From JAWXCF01 sp034440515 (lineage in GTDB: Bacteria > Bacteroidota > Bacteroidia > CAILMK01): a stretch of 64,000 nt of DNA. This document shows, in pieces, positions 54,205 to 63,067 of the stretch (the first letter of the stretch is position 1; every line of letters begins with the position of its first letter). The translations under genes were made by a program, and so were the position numbers. Under the pieces are notes generated by a model that had not been told where the DNA came from, ran no database searches, and was given only the letters and a program-made list of their open reading frames with translations. The stretch is taken from positions 1-64,000 of the forward strand of contig JAWXCF010000038.1 of the NCBI GenBank assembly GCA_034440515.1, written 5' to 3'.

Positions 54205-55332
54205 TTGTTGAAATACTATATAATAGCTGGGGAGGCAAGTGGAGATATGCAAGCTGCCCACTTGATGAAAAAAATAAAGCTAATCGATGCAGTAGCTCAA
54301 TTTAGAGGTTGGGGTGGCGAACTGATGCAACAACAGGGTGCCGAAATAGTAAAACACTACAAAGACTTAGCGTTTATGGGTTTTACGCAAGTAATAGCTA
54401 ATCTGGGTACCATACTGAATAACATTAAGTTTTGTAAAACAGACATAACGGCCTACCAGCCAGATGCCATTATTTATGTAGATTACCCAGGGTTTAATAT
54501 GAGAATAGCGGCCTGGGCTAAAAAGAGTAATTATAAGAATATCTACTACATCTGTCCGCAGGTATGGGCTTGGAAGGCAAAAAGAAGTCTTAAGCTAAAA
54601 CGAGATATAGACTTGTTGCTGTGCATCTTACCATTTGAGAAGAAGTTTCTAAATAAGTACCAATTTACCCAAAAGCAAGTAGAATACATAGGCCACCCAT
54701 TATTGGAAATAATTGCAGGTTATAAAGCCAATGCAGAAATAAAAGTAGAAGTTCAAGATAAGTTAGTGGTACTGCTACCTGGCAGTAGAACCCAAGAAAT
54801 TAAGATAAAATTACCCATTATGCTTGCAGCTGCAATGCAATTTCCAGATTATAAATTCATTGTAGCTGGTGCCCCAGGTCAAGATATAGAGAATTACAAA
54901 GCAGCAGGCTTAACTGATGATGTGAGCATTGTATTTGGTCAGACTTACTCATTGCTTTCAATGGCTTATGCTGCAATAGTTACCAGTGGCACCGCCACGC
55001 TAGAAGCAGGTCTATTTCAAGTGCCACAAATAGTAGTATATAAGGGTAGCCCAATAAGTTATTATATTGGCAAACAACTGGTTAAAATAAAATACATAAG
55101 TCTAGTAAACCTAATAGTTGATTGTCCAATAGTTAAAGAAATGATTCAAAATGAGCTTACTCTAGGCAACTTAGTCGGTGAAATGAAAGCCTTATTAACT
55201 GATAATGAATATAGACAAAACATTGCTAATGGTTACGCAGAATTAGAACATTTATTATCTGGAAATGGTGGGGCAAATAGGGCGGCTGAGCTTATAATTA
55301 AGCTTATAAAAAATAATGAAATAGAGAGGTAA
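54205..55332 (+). CDS. lpxB: Lipid-A-disaccharide synthase LpxB
   Basis: LpxB (375 residues), glycosyltransferase that joins UDP-diacylglucosamine and lipid X in lipid A synthesis. Marks: YYIIAGEASGDMQAA (near 4-18), the FRGWGGELMQQQGAE region, DYPGFNMRIA, CPQVWAWKAKR, and LLPGSRTQEIK. There is no ATG; two consecutive TTG codons (54205 and 54208) are the only starts giving a normal N-terminus, and the second gives MKYYIIAGE. The protein acts at the inner membrane. Confidence 0.94.
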   Translation: MLKYYIIAGEASGDMQAAHLMKKIKLIDAVAQFRGWGGELMQQQGAEIVKHYKDLAFMGFTQVIANLGTILNNIKFCKTDITAYQPDAIIYVDYPGFNMRIAAWAKKSNYKNIYYICPQVWAWKAKRSLKLKRDIDLLLCILPFEKKFLNKYQFTQKQVEYIGHPLLEIIAGYKANAEIKVEVQDKLVVLLPGSRTQEIKIKLPIMLAAAMQFPDYKFIVAGAPGQDIENYKAAGLTDDVSIVFGQTYSLLSMAYAAIVTSGTATLEAGLFQVPQIVVYKGSPISYYIGKQLVKIKYISLVNLIVDCPIVKEMIQNELTLGNLVGEMKALLTDNEYRQNIANGYAELEHLLSGNGGANRAAELIIKLIKNNEIER

Positions 55333-55372
55333 TTAAAAATAAATACGATATTTGCAGACTGTTTTGAAAATT

Positions 55373-55445
55373 GGGGGATTAGCTCAGCTGGTAGAGCGCT
55401 TCCATGGCATGGAAGAGGTCATCGGTTCGAGCCCGTTATCCTCCA
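55373..55445 (+). tRNA. tRNA-Ala (anticodon GGC)
   Basis: 73-base cloverleaf. Acceptor GGGGGAT pairs with ATCCTCC; anticodon stem CTTCC/GGAAG with loop ATGGCAT gives GGC; T arm TCGGTTCGAGCCCG. Discriminator A; CCA not encoded. Two of the nine CATG sites of the window lie in its anticodon arm. It stands alone 40 bases after lpxB. Confidence 0.95.
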
Positions 55446-55540
55446 CTCCCCTTAAACAAAAAGTAAAAACATACTAAAAAACCCGAACTATAGAGACAAA
55501 AAATAGCACTTAACTAAGTTTTTTTGAAGGCACATCATCC

Positions 55541-56644
55541 TTACTCATTACACAATTCACCCTCTGCCATTAGAATGGCTTTTTCAGAACCAAGTTTTAT
55601 TGCTTCTCTTAAGTCGTTGCAAATGAGTTCCTTGTCTTGGTGTAGAAATTTTCTAGCTATTGCTCTGTTGGTATAAATAAAATAGTTTTTAGGTGCTAAT
55701 TCTTGGGCTTTATCATAAGCAGCTATGGCCTGTGAATAATCATTATTATCGCCGTAAGTCAGAGCTAGTCTGAACCAAGCATCTGAAAAGCTAGGGTCGT
55801 TTTTCAACACCCTTTTCCAGTATATGATTGATTCATTATAGTTTTTCTTACCATAATATGCATTGGCTAAGTAATAGGTAGCCTGTATGTCATTGGGATA
55901 AATAGACAAAAACTTGGAAAGGTCAGCAACAGCCTCTGCAGCGCGAGCAGATTCTAAATAAGCATATCCCCTATATAAATAAACGAAATATTCTGCCGTA
56001 TCTGCCTTAAGTACAGCATCATAGTAATTAATAGCCAGTAACTTATTGCCTTGATTCAGGGCAACACCGCCAGCCTTTTGCATCATAAATGATGGTCGAT
56101 AGTTTGCTCTAGCCAAACTGTCATAGCCAAACAAAGCTTTATCTAAATTACCCTCTTTATTTACAGAATTGTAATAGCTTTCATCAGCTAATGGGCTAGT
56201 AGTTAGCCTACGAACCCGATCAAATGTATTAGAGGCATTAGAATATTGTTTAATAGTTATTAAGTACTTAGCCTTTATTTCAAGCGCTTGCAACACAAGT
56301 GTGTATTTGTCCAATGTACCAAGTTGCTGAATAGAAACGGTCTCTAAGTTTTTTGTTTGTAGGCTTTTAGTATCAAAGTAGGCTGACTCTATTTTAGTTA
56401 AGTCTGGTAATGCCTTTTCCATTTCCTTTTTTTCAATGTAAATCATCGCCCGTAGGTAATAACCTGCTAAGTCTTTAGGAAATGAAGTAATTAAATTTTT
56501 AGATACAGTATTGGCTTCGACCATTTTGCCATTTACCATCAGGCTCATACCCTTTTGCAAATCCTTTACCACCTTATTTGTTTGGGCAGTACCGGTGTGC
56601 ATTTGAAATATAAATACTGTAAGAAGTATAACTATTCTGTTCAT
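55541..56644 (-). CDS. Secreted TPR protein
   Basis: Protein of 367 residues with a signal peptide (residues 1-20, ILLTVFIFQMHTGTA-Q) and at least seven TPR-like repeats, best seen at YFVYLYRGYAYLESARAAEAVADLSKFLSIYPND and AWFRLALTYGDNNDYSQAIAAYDKAQELAPKNY. It ends with CNDLREAIKLGSEKA and a terminal Cys-Asn-Glu. It is the last gene of recF, lipoprotein, TPR. TPRs serve protein contacts; the partner is unknown. Confidence 0.78.
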   Translation of the reverse strand: MNRIVILLTVFIFQMHTGTAQTNKVVKDLQKGMSLMVNGKMVEANTVSKNLITSFPKDLAGYYLRAMIYIEKKEMEKALPDLTKIESAYFDTKSLQTKNLETVSIQQLGTLDKYTLVLQALEIKAKYLITIKQYSNASNTFDRVRRLTTSPLADESYYNSVNKEGNLDKALFGYDSLARANYRPSFMMQKAGGVALNQGNKLLAINYYDAVLKADTAEYFVYLYRGYAYLESARAAEAVADLSKFLSIYPNDIQATYYLANAYYGKKNYNESIIYWKRVLKNDPSFSDAWFRLALTYGDNNDYSQAIAAYDKAQELAPKNYFIYTNRAIARKFLHQDKELICNDLREAIKLGSEKAILMAEGELCNE

Positions 56645-56650
56645 AATGAG

Positions 56651-57406
56651 TTACATAAAGAAAAAATCAATAATACTCACTTTCAAATTAAGCAATTTGA
56701 GTGTAGGGTCATTGCTATTTAATCTTTGTTGAGTGTATATGTGCTTTTTGGTGGCTTCGTCAATAGATGTTTTACCTTGTTGTGCGAGAAATATGTTGGT
56801 CTTAACCTTAGCTTGGTAATCTTTATCTAAATTACCACCACGCCAATCAGCTATTAGACCTCCAAATTCCCAGCCAAACCCATATAGATGAATATCTTGG
56901 GCATTTAGTTTAACTAATTCTTCTATGCTTGTACCTATTTTAATTCCATCGGAAAATTTCCAAATGCTGTTTTCGTTTTTAATGCGTAATCGCACAGGAT
57001 ATTTCTGATAAATGGTGTCACTCCACACTATTTCTGCTTCAGCTGTTGTACCAGCAAACAGAACAGTTACGGTCATAGGCTTACCATCTACTTGTACTAA
57101 CCTATTGCTAACGTTTGCTTTACCATATACGCTATCTAGCTTCGCCCTTGTAAAAAATATATTAATTATACCAGCAGATTTACCAGGGTTCATTGTGTAA
57201 TTAAACTGAGTTGGGGCTAACTTAATCTCCGTACTTTGCTTCCTACCTGAATCAATATTTGGCGGGTTATCTGATTTTCCTTTTGCTATTGAATTTTTAT
57301 CGTTCGTGTTGCCCTTAGTAGATTTATTATCTGGTTTACAAGTTACTAAATAGATAGTTGATGCTAAAAGTAATCCAAGTCTAAGTTTATTTATTATTGG
57401 TTTCAT
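56651..57406 (-). CDS. Putative lipoprotein of unknown function
   Basis: Protein of 251 residues with a lipoprotein leader (lipobox YLVTC, Cys23) and a polar Lys/Ser/Asn-rich linker to about residue 60. The mature part has no family I recognise; it contains WSDTIYQKYPVRLRIKNENSIWKFSDGIKIGTSIEELVKLN (around 128-168), which resembles the 'specific condition then GTS(I/L)EE' arrangement of other Bacteroidota lipoproteins, and a GFGWEFGG segment. The ATG overlaps the recF stop (TAATG type), and the TPR gene follows after 6 bases. Function unknown. Confidence 0.65.
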   Translation of the reverse strand: MKPIINKLRLGLLLASTIYLVTCKPDNKSTKGNTNDKNSIAKGKSDNPPNIDSGRKQSTEIKLAPTQFNYTMNPGKSAGIINIFFTRAKLDSVYGKANVSNRLVQVDGKPMTVTVLFAGTTAEAEIVWSDTIYQKYPVRLRIKNENSIWKFSDGIKIGTSIEELVKLNAQDIHLYGFGWEFGGLIADWRGGNLDKDYQAKVKTNIFLAQQGKTSIDEATKKHIYTQQRLNSNDPTLKLLNLKVSIIDFFFM

Positions 57407-58506
57407 TAAAGTAGTTGTGCGCTTGAATTTTGTAAATGATAATATCTAATACCTTCAAACTTTCCATCTATAATTTGCCTCAATCTATCTACAGAAGTGT
57501 CTGTAATAAAAATCTGTCCCATTTCTTGACCAATTATCCAAGAGAATAAATTCTTCAAGCGTTCATCATCTAAACGTTCACAAATGTCGTCAAGTAATAA
57601 AATGGGTGCAAATCCTTTTTTCGAATGCAGATACAAATATTGGGCAAGTTTTATTGCTATCAAATAGGTTTTTTGTTGACCTTGACTGCCCTGCTTCTTT
57701 ACAGATGCATCATTTATCATCATTCCAATCTCATCTCTATGAATGCCTGTATTAGTCCTACCCAACGCAATGTCTTTTCTCAGGCTTTGTTCCAATCCCA
57801 ATTGAAATGCTTGATCCGATAATGTTGATACATAATTTAGTTTAGCATTCTCTTTACTATGAGATATTTGACCATATACTTTTCCAAACAATGGTACAAA
57901 CTCCGTCATAAATTCAAGTCTAACTTTATAGATATTTTCACCTAAAGGAATTAGCTGTTCATTATAAATTCCCAACATCGATTGCATACTGGGTTTTTCA
58001 TTAATTTGACGTAATGCAGCATTTCTCTGCTTCAATATTTTCTCATACTGTATTAAATTATTCAAATACAGCTTATCAGTCATACTGATTAAAGCATCTA
58101 GCCAATTTCGTCGCCCCTCACTTAATCCATTTACCAATTCTAAATCTGCTGGGGCTATCATTACAATAGGATAGTTGCCATAATATTCTGAAATTTTAGA
58201 GAATGCAGCCTCATTTTGCCTAATTACCTTGCGTTTACCCTCTATTAGTATGCACTCTAAGTGATAGTTATGGTCAAAATTTACAACATTGCCTCTTATG
58301 GCGAAATAGTTTTGCCAAATAGCTATCAAACTGGCGTCTTGCGCTGTAAAGTAACTTTTACCGGTGCACATCAGGTGAATGGCATCTAATATATTCGTTT
58401 TGCCTACACCATTTAACCCAGTAAAGCAAACTACCTGACCTAAGTCGCTTAGTTGCAACTTCTCATAGTTTTTAAAGTTTTCTATACTTATTTCGGTCAG
58501 ATGCAT
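57406..58506 (-). CDS. recF: DNA replication and repair protein RecF
   Basis: RecF (366 residues from the ATG at 58506, MHLTEISIENFKNYEKL), an SMC-like ATPase that loads RecA at gaps. Walker A GLNGVGKTN is at 30-38, the signature region GSQGQQKTYLIAIKLA near 280-295 and Walker B APILLLDDICERLDD near 310-325. A start at 58542 is in frame, but that stretch covers the predicted promoter and is not family sequence. The overlap with the next gene indicates coupling. Confidence 0.93.
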   Translation of the reverse strand: MHLTEISIENFKNYEKLQLSDLGQVVCFTGLNGVGKTNILDAIHLMCTGKSYFTAQDASLIAIWQNYFAIRGNVVNFDHNYHLECILIEGKRKVIRQNEAAFSKISEYYGNYPIVMIAPADLELVNGLSEGRRNWLDALISMTDKLYLNNLIQYEKILKQRNAALRQINEKPSMQSMLGIYNEQLIPLGENIYKVRLEFMTEFVPLFGKVYGQISHSKENAKLNYVSTLSDQAFQLGLEQSLRKDIALGRTNTGIHRDEIGMMINDASVKKQGSQGQQKTYLIAIKLAQYLYLHSKKGFAPILLLDDICERLDDERLKNLFSWIIGQEMGQIFITDTSVDRLRQIIDGKFEGIRYYHLQNSSAQLL

Positions 58507-58527
58507 TGGAATGAATTGTGCTGGGGG

Positions 58528-58549
58528 CAAATATATGTGCATAGCTTTG
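58528..58549. promoter_or_regulatory. Possible divergent promoter boxes between recF and ruvX
   Basis: TATATTTG on the minus strand (58535-58528) and TAGCTTTG on the plus strand (58542-58549) both fit TAnnTTTG, 6 bases apart, with transcript starts about 15 bases before recF and 25 before ruvX. Neither has a TTG at 19-20 bases, so confidence is low. Confidence 0.35.
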
Positions 58550-58580
58550 CCTATAAATAAACGAATTTAAAGATTAAGCG

Positions 58581-58991
58581 ATGGGAAGACTAATGGCGAT
58601 AGATTATGGACAAAAAAGATGTGGCATAGCAGTAAGTGACCCATTAAAAATCATCGCTACTGGATTAACTACAGTGCTTACTCACGACTTACCGAAATGG
58701 ATGAGCAATTATATACAAGCTAACGAAGTTGAAAAATTAGTAATTGGGCTGCCACTTACATTAGGTGGTGATGTAAACGAAGTGGAAAGATTTATACTAG
58801 AATTTATTGCTTTTATGACAAAAAATCATAGTTCTATCCCCATTATCAGACTAGATGAGCGCTTTACCAGCAAGCTAGCAGCTAATGCCATACTAAACAG
58901 CGGGATAAAAAAAAAAGATAGAAAAGATAAATCATTGGTAGATCAAGTTAGTGCTACCATACTTTTACAAAACTATATGTACAGTCTATAA
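58581..58991 (+). CDS. ruvX: Putative pre-16S rRNA nuclease / Holliday junction resolvase YqgF
   Basis: YqgF/RuvX family (136 residues, normal). RNase H-like fold: MGRLMAIDYGQKRCGIAVSDP (Asp8), VIGLPLTLGGDVNEVERF and the LDERFTSKLA motif (catalytic Glu) near residue 93-103; the final Asp is in VDQVSATILLQNYM. The E. coli protein matures 16S rRNA 5' ends and, in some bacteria, influences recombination. It is followed by def. Confidence 0.92.
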   Translation: MGRLMAIDYGQKRCGIAVSDPLKIIATGLTTVLTHDLPKWMSNYIQANEVEKLVIGLPLTLGGDVNEVERFILEFIAFMTKNHSSIPIIRLDERFTSKLAANAILNSGIKKKDRKDKSLVDQVSATILLQNYMYSL

Positions 58992-59068
58992 TAAATATTT
59001 CAATATAATAATATTGTAAATGTAGCTTTGTGGGATAACTACTTTTTGCAAATTAATTTTTTAGTCAA

Positions 59069-59632
59069 ATGATATTACCGATTGTGGTACTAGGAAATCC
59101 TGTCTTAAAAAAACAAGCTGAAGACATAACTACAGGGTATCCTGATATTCAACTATTACTAGATAATATGTTTGAAACAATGGATAACGCCAAGGGAGTT
59201 GGACTTGCTGCCCCGCAAATAGGGAAATCCATTCGAGTATTTATTGTGGATGCTGGTGGTATGGATGAAGACAAGTACAAAAATTTTAGGGAAGTTTTTA
59301 TAAATCCTGAAATAACAGAAGAAAGTGGAGAGACTTGGAAATTTGAAGAGGGTTGCCTAAGTATTCCAGGAATTAGAGAAATGGTTGAAAGACCTGAAAT
59401 CATAAAAATCACTTATTTAGACAGGAATTTCATTAGCCACACAACTGTATTTGATGGAATTGCTGCAAGAATTATACAGCACGAGTACGATCATATAGAG
59501 GGAGTACTTTTTACTGATTTAATTCCAAACTTTAAGAAAGTCTTGATAAAGAGCAGGTTAAATAATATAATAAAAGGGGAATATAAAGCTGATTATCCTA
59601 CCAAGCGAATTCTAATAAAGAAGGCTAAATAA
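59069..59632 (+). CDS. def: Peptide deformylase
   Basis: Peptide deformylase (187 residues), which removes the N-formyl group of new proteins. All three motifs are present: GVGLAAPQIG (43-52), EGCLSIPG with the metal-binding Cys96 (94-101), and HEYDH (138-142). A TAGCTTTG at 59023-59030 is a possible -7 box, 40 bases before the ATG. The gene is convergent with the TrpF-like gene. Confidence 0.96.
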   Translation: MILPIVVLGNPVLKKQAEDITTGYPDIQLLLDNMFETMDNAKGVGLAAPQIGKSIRVFIVDAGGMDEDKYKNFREVFINPEITEESGETWKFEEGCLSIPGIREMVERPEIIKITYLDRNFISHTTVFDGIAARIIQHEYDHIEGVLFTDLIPNFKKVLIKSRLNNIIKGEYKADYPTKRILIKKAK

Positions 59633-59646
59633 GTCGTCAATATTTA

Positions 59647-60291
59647 TTATGCCTTATTGGATTTAATTTTCTCAACTATGTCCATATCGATTTCCAATTC
59701 ATCGAAATCTTTCATACCGGGTTGTTCTTCATCTCCACCTATAAAATGAAAACCTAGAGGCATATATAATTCTTGTACTTTAATTGCATCAGCTTTAAAG
59801 TCTGATACTTGAAGCAATACGTTGCTCATTTCAATTATATCTTGTAACTTTATTCTAAAATCAAGCTCAACATTTGTAAAATCTTTGCAAGCTATAATCC
59901 ATAATTCTGGAGCATTCTTGGCATTAGCTATATCTTGTACTATTTTATCTAATTGAGCTAAGTCTATGACTTCAACGTGTTGAATAATGCTACAATGCTC
60001 TGATATACTCGACCAAATGTTCGGCTTGTAATCATTTAATTGAATGTAATCTAGATTCAGACGCTCCTGCATATTTAACATTAGCTCAGCTATATCTCCA
60101 TTAAATTCCCCAACTAGCAAAGGACCTGTCATCCAATTGATTATTTCTGCAGCCTTGTCCGGTGCTACATAGCTTGGATTATCAGGATTAAAGCTAAACC
60201 CCAGCAAATTAATTCCTGCAGCTGCTGCCCAACGAGCATCACTTAAATTATTTACGGCGCCAAGCTTAACTATTGGTGATTCGTCTAACAT
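59647..60291 (-). CDS. TrpF-like TIM-barrel protein lacking catalytic residues
   Basis: Protein of 214 residues resembling phosphoribosylanthranilate isomerase (TrpF): VNNLSDARWAAAAGINLLGFSFNPDNPSYVAPDKAAEI (residues 13-51) lines up with the TrpF N-terminal half, YIQLNDYKP with the 'VQLHG' strand, and GGDEEQPGMKDFDEL with the phosphate-binding end. But the KICG motif is KLGA here, so the catalytic cysteine is missing, and the LLLDS strand with the general acid Asp reads LLQVSDF. No trp genes are nearby. It probably is not an isomerase; it may be a pseudo-enzyme or have changed its reaction. Confidence 0.72.
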   Translation of the reverse strand: MLDESPIVKLGAVNNLSDARWAAAAGINLLGFSFNPDNPSYVAPDKAAEIINWMTGPLLVGEFNGDIAELMLNMQERLNLDYIQLNDYKPNIWSSISEHCSIIQHVEVIDLAQLDKIVQDIANAKNAPELWIIACKDFTNVELDFRIKLQDIIEMSNVLLQVSDFKADAIKVQELYMPLGFHFIGGDEEQPGMKDFDELEIDMDIVEKIKSNKA

Positions 60292-60354
60292 ACTCTTAAT
60301 TATTTCGCTAGCAAATGTGCAAGCTAATCTATTAAAACGAGTGAATATAAGTAA

Positions 60355-60942
60355 TTATAATGCAGTTTTAGACTCATCTGTGTAGGCTTCTGCTATTTGC
60401 TCTAAATCTTGATACCAAACTGGACCATACGCTCTGATAAGTGGTTCCTTTAGAAATTTATATATAGGCATTCCCAATGCCTCGCCCAAACTACAAGCTG
60501 GACTGCAAACAGACCAACGGTTGTAGTTAAGTGCATCATAGCCTCCTACTTTAGATACCCTAATAGGGTATAAATGACAACTTAATGGTTTATGAAACTC
60601 TAGCTTACCAGCTAAATGTGCCGTTTCTATTGCGCACTTGTGTATGCCGTCTGGCTGAGTAAGTACAAATACACACTCATTTCCGTCTATACAGGTAGTT
60701 ACTAGCTCTCCATCTGTGTCATATTCATAAAATCCACGTTCCTCTAACAAACCTATTCCAGCCTCACTCATATATGGAATTATGGCATTTATATTGTCAG
60801 TTATGATAGTTGCCTCGGCTGAAGTGATTGGTGCGCCGATGTCCCCCTCTACACAACAGGCACCTTTGCAAGCAGATAAATTACAAACAAATTCGTTATC
60901 TAATAATTCTTCACTTATTATTGTTTGCTCTAGTATAATCAT
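60355..60942 (-). CDS. DUF3109 cysteine-rich protein
   Basis: Protein of 195 residues of the DUF3109 family, common in Bacteroidota. The N-terminal cluster C20-x4-C25-x3-C29-C30 (VCNLSACKGACCVEGDIGAP) resembles the YkgJ-type zinc/iron-sulphur motif. More cysteines follow in CIDGNECVF, HKCAIE, LSCHLYPIRV and SVCSPACS, suggesting one or more metal clusters. There is no signal or membrane segment. It is upstream of the TrpF-like gene, same strand, 63 bases apart. Function is not established. Confidence 0.83.
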   Translation of the reverse strand: MIILEQTIISEELLDNEFVCNLSACKGACCVEGDIGAPITSAEATIITDNINAIIPYMSEAGIGLLEERGFYEYDTDGELVTTCIDGNECVFVLTQPDGIHKCAIETAHLAGKLEFHKPLSCHLYPIRVSKVGGYDALNYNRWSVCSPACSLGEALGMPIYKFLKEPLIRAYGPVWYQDLEQIAEAYTDESKTAL

Positions 60943-61180
60943 CTTTTTTAATTTAGTGTAAGACTTTAGTTCAAATATAAATCTATAAGTATTAGAGTGT
61001 AGTGTTAGGATTGAAGTCTATTAATTGAAGTCTAACAAATAATTTAATAAAGAGAATACCTAAAATAGGTAAACCCAGAATTAACAACTAGCTTAATTAA
61101 AGTAAATGGGAAATAAATATTTTATTATTTTTTTCAGTTTCAAGTTAGATTGACGGTACTTTGTTTGAAATACCGAAATA

Positions 61181-61816
61181 ATGTTATTTGACCATAGTAG
61201 TATTGATCACCTAAAAGAGGAATTGGTAACCTGCATTCACTTCTTGCATAGTCAACATTGGGCACCAGCTACCAGTAGCAACTATTCATTCAGAATTCCA
61301 GACCACGATATGTACTGCATCAGTCAGTCAGGTAAAGATAAAGGCGAATTTGATTATAATGATTTAATGATTATTAATAATTCCGGTGAGCCAGTTGAGG
61401 ACGTGGAACTTAGACCTAGTGCAGAAACCTTGCTTCATACTTTAATATATGAAAACCCACTGACCAACTGTGTACTTCATACCCACTCAGCCATAAATAC
61501 TGTACTAAGTACCGCACATTTAGCTGAGGGTAAGGTAACGATAGCTGGTTATGAATTGCTAAAGGGACTTTCTGGCATTGCAACCCACAATCATTCTGTT
61601 GACATTCCAATATTTGATAATGATCAAGATATGACCAGTCTTAGTCAAAAAATTCGTATGTATCAGGCATCAAATCCAAATATGTACGGCTTTTTATTAG
61701 CTGGACACGGTCTATACACTTGGGGTAAAACTATAAAAGAAGCTCGAAGACATATAGAAGTGTTAGAATTTTTATTTGAAGTAACGTTTAAAAGTAAATT
61801 GTATGGCCGTTCTTAA
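61181..61816 (+). CDS. mtnB: Methylthioribulose-1-phosphate dehydratase MtnB
   Basis: Class II aldolase-like dehydratase (211 residues) of the methionine salvage pathway, converting MTRu-1-P to a diketo product. WAPATSSNYSFRI and SGKDKGEF are family marks; zinc ligands are His100 and His102 in LHTHSAINTVLS and the His in LLAGHGLYTWG. It overlaps mtnD by 14 bases, so the genes are co-translated. mtnA and mtnK are not in the window. Confidence 0.94.
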   Translation: MLFDHSSIDHLKEELVTCIHFLHSQHWAPATSSNYSFRIPDHDMYCISQSGKDKGEFDYNDLMIINNSGEPVEDVELRPSAETLLHTLIYENPLTNCVLHTHSAINTVLSTAHLAEGKVTIAGYELLKGLSGIATHNHSVDIPIFDNDQDMTSLSQKIRMYQASNPNMYGFLLAGHGLYTWGKTIKEARRHIEVLEFLFEVTFKSKLYGRS

Positions 61817-62354
61817 TATTCCAGACTCAAACTATAGCAATAGCAACCCAGTTGACATAAAAGACTTCTTACAAGAAAGGGGCATTTGGTTTGATCAATG
61901 GTCAGCTAATGTTGAATTGCAAAATGATGCCGATCAAGCTACTATCTTAGGTGCTTATACAGAAAGTCTAATGCCATTTATGAAAAAAATGGGTTACGAA
62001 ACTGCAGATGTATTAAACGTACATAGTGAAACTGAAAATTTGCCTGCCATTCGAGCCAAATTTCTAAAAGAACACACCCATACCGAAGATGAAATTAGAT
62101 TCTTCGTAGATGGTCAGGGATACTTTTGGTTTAATTTGGGTAATGATGAGCCGATATTTAATGTTCTTTGCCAAGCTGGAGATTTGATTAGTGTGCCTCC
62201 TGGCATTTCACATTGGTTTGACCTTGGCACACCTCCATTTGTTAAGGCTATTAGGGTATTCACAGATCAATCTGGATGGGTTCCACATTACACAGAATCT
62301 GGTATTGACCAGAAGTACAATCCTAAATATGATAATGATCCTGCTGGCGTATGA
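61803..62354 (+). CDS. mtnD: Acireductone dioxygenase MtnD
   Basis: ARD of the cupin fold (183 residues, normal), which oxidises acireductone to the keto-acid precursor of methionine. Metal ligands are visible: His91, His93 and Glu97 in EHTHTEDEIRFFVDG, and His137 in SVPPGISHWFDLG. Whether Fe or Ni is bound decides the product and cannot be read from sequence. It overlaps mtnB by 14 and mtnC by 4 bases (ATGA). Confidence 0.95.
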   Translation: MAVLNIPDSNYSNSNPVDIKDFLQERGIWFDQWSANVELQNDADQATILGAYTESLMPFMKKMGYETADVLNVHSETENLPAIRAKFLKEHTHTEDEIRFFVDGQGYFWFNLGNDEPIFNVLCQAGDLISVPPGISHWFDLGTPPFVKAIRVFTDQSGWVPHYTESGIDQKYNPKYDNDPAGV

Positions 62355-63049
62355 TAAAATATATATTAACAGACCTAGAGGGAACTGCCTGTAGCATAAA
62401 CTATGTGCATAAAGTTTTATTCCCATATTCATTGCTTCACATTTCAGATTTTGCACATAAGTACCTACAGGAAAGTACAGTGCAAGCTGCACTAGCAGAG
62501 GCACTAAACACAATTAAAGTTGAAACTGACAAAGCTGTAGAAATTGATGAATGCATCACTTTCTTAAAGAGTTGGATAACAACAGATAGGAAACATCCTG
62601 CCTTGAAAATATTACAAGGCTTAATCTGGGACAAAGGTTATAAAAATGGAGAATTAAAAGCACACCTCTATAACGATGTGTTGAGTTCATTCATTAGCTG
62701 GACGGGATCAGATATACTAATTGGTATATACAGCAGTGGCAGTGTATTAGCCCAAAAACTATTAATGGAATACTCTGAATTAGGAGACATTACTCCATTA
62801 ATTAGCGATTATATAGACCCAACTATGGTAGGACCTAAAGCTGAAAGAGCATCGTACCTTAAAATTACAGAATACCTAAGCCTAAAGGCTAATTGTATTC
62901 TATTCCTAAGTGATGTACCTGCTGAGCTAGATGCAGCTAAATCTGCAGGGATGATAACTGTACAAGTGCATAGGTCAGACAATGAAGTATTTGTCAGCTC
63001 TAATCACCATCAAATAGAGAATTTCACTCAAGTTGCTCAGTTAATCTAA
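62351..63049 (+). CDS. mtnC: Enolase-phosphatase MtnC
   Basis: HAD-family enolase-phosphatase E1 (232 residues): enolises and dephosphorylates the product of MtnB to acireductone. HAD motif I is DLEGTACSINYVHKVLFPYS with Asp8 and Glu10 (the E1 family has DxEGT), motif II is IYSSGSVLAQKLL, and motifs III/IV are GPKAERASYLKI and LFLSDVPAELDAAKSAGM. It completes the mtnB-mtnD-mtnC block in one operon. Confidence 0.95.
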   Translation: MIKYILTDLEGTACSINYVHKVLFPYSLLHISDFAHKYLQESTVQAALAEALNTIKVETDKAVEIDECITFLKSWITTDRKHPALKILQGLIWDKGYKNGELKAHLYNDVLSSFISWTGSDILIGIYSSGSVLAQKLLMEYSELGDITPLISDYIDPTMVGPKAERASYLKITEYLSLKANCILFLSDVPAELDAAKSAGMITVQVHRSDNEVFVSSNHHQIENFTQVAQLI

Positions 63050-63067
63050 TTTAGTAATTAAGATCCT

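Noticed and set aside
60943..61180. SAM or other riboswitch before mtnB
   Set aside because: The region is AT-rich with no recognisable conserved core or terminator-type hairpin.
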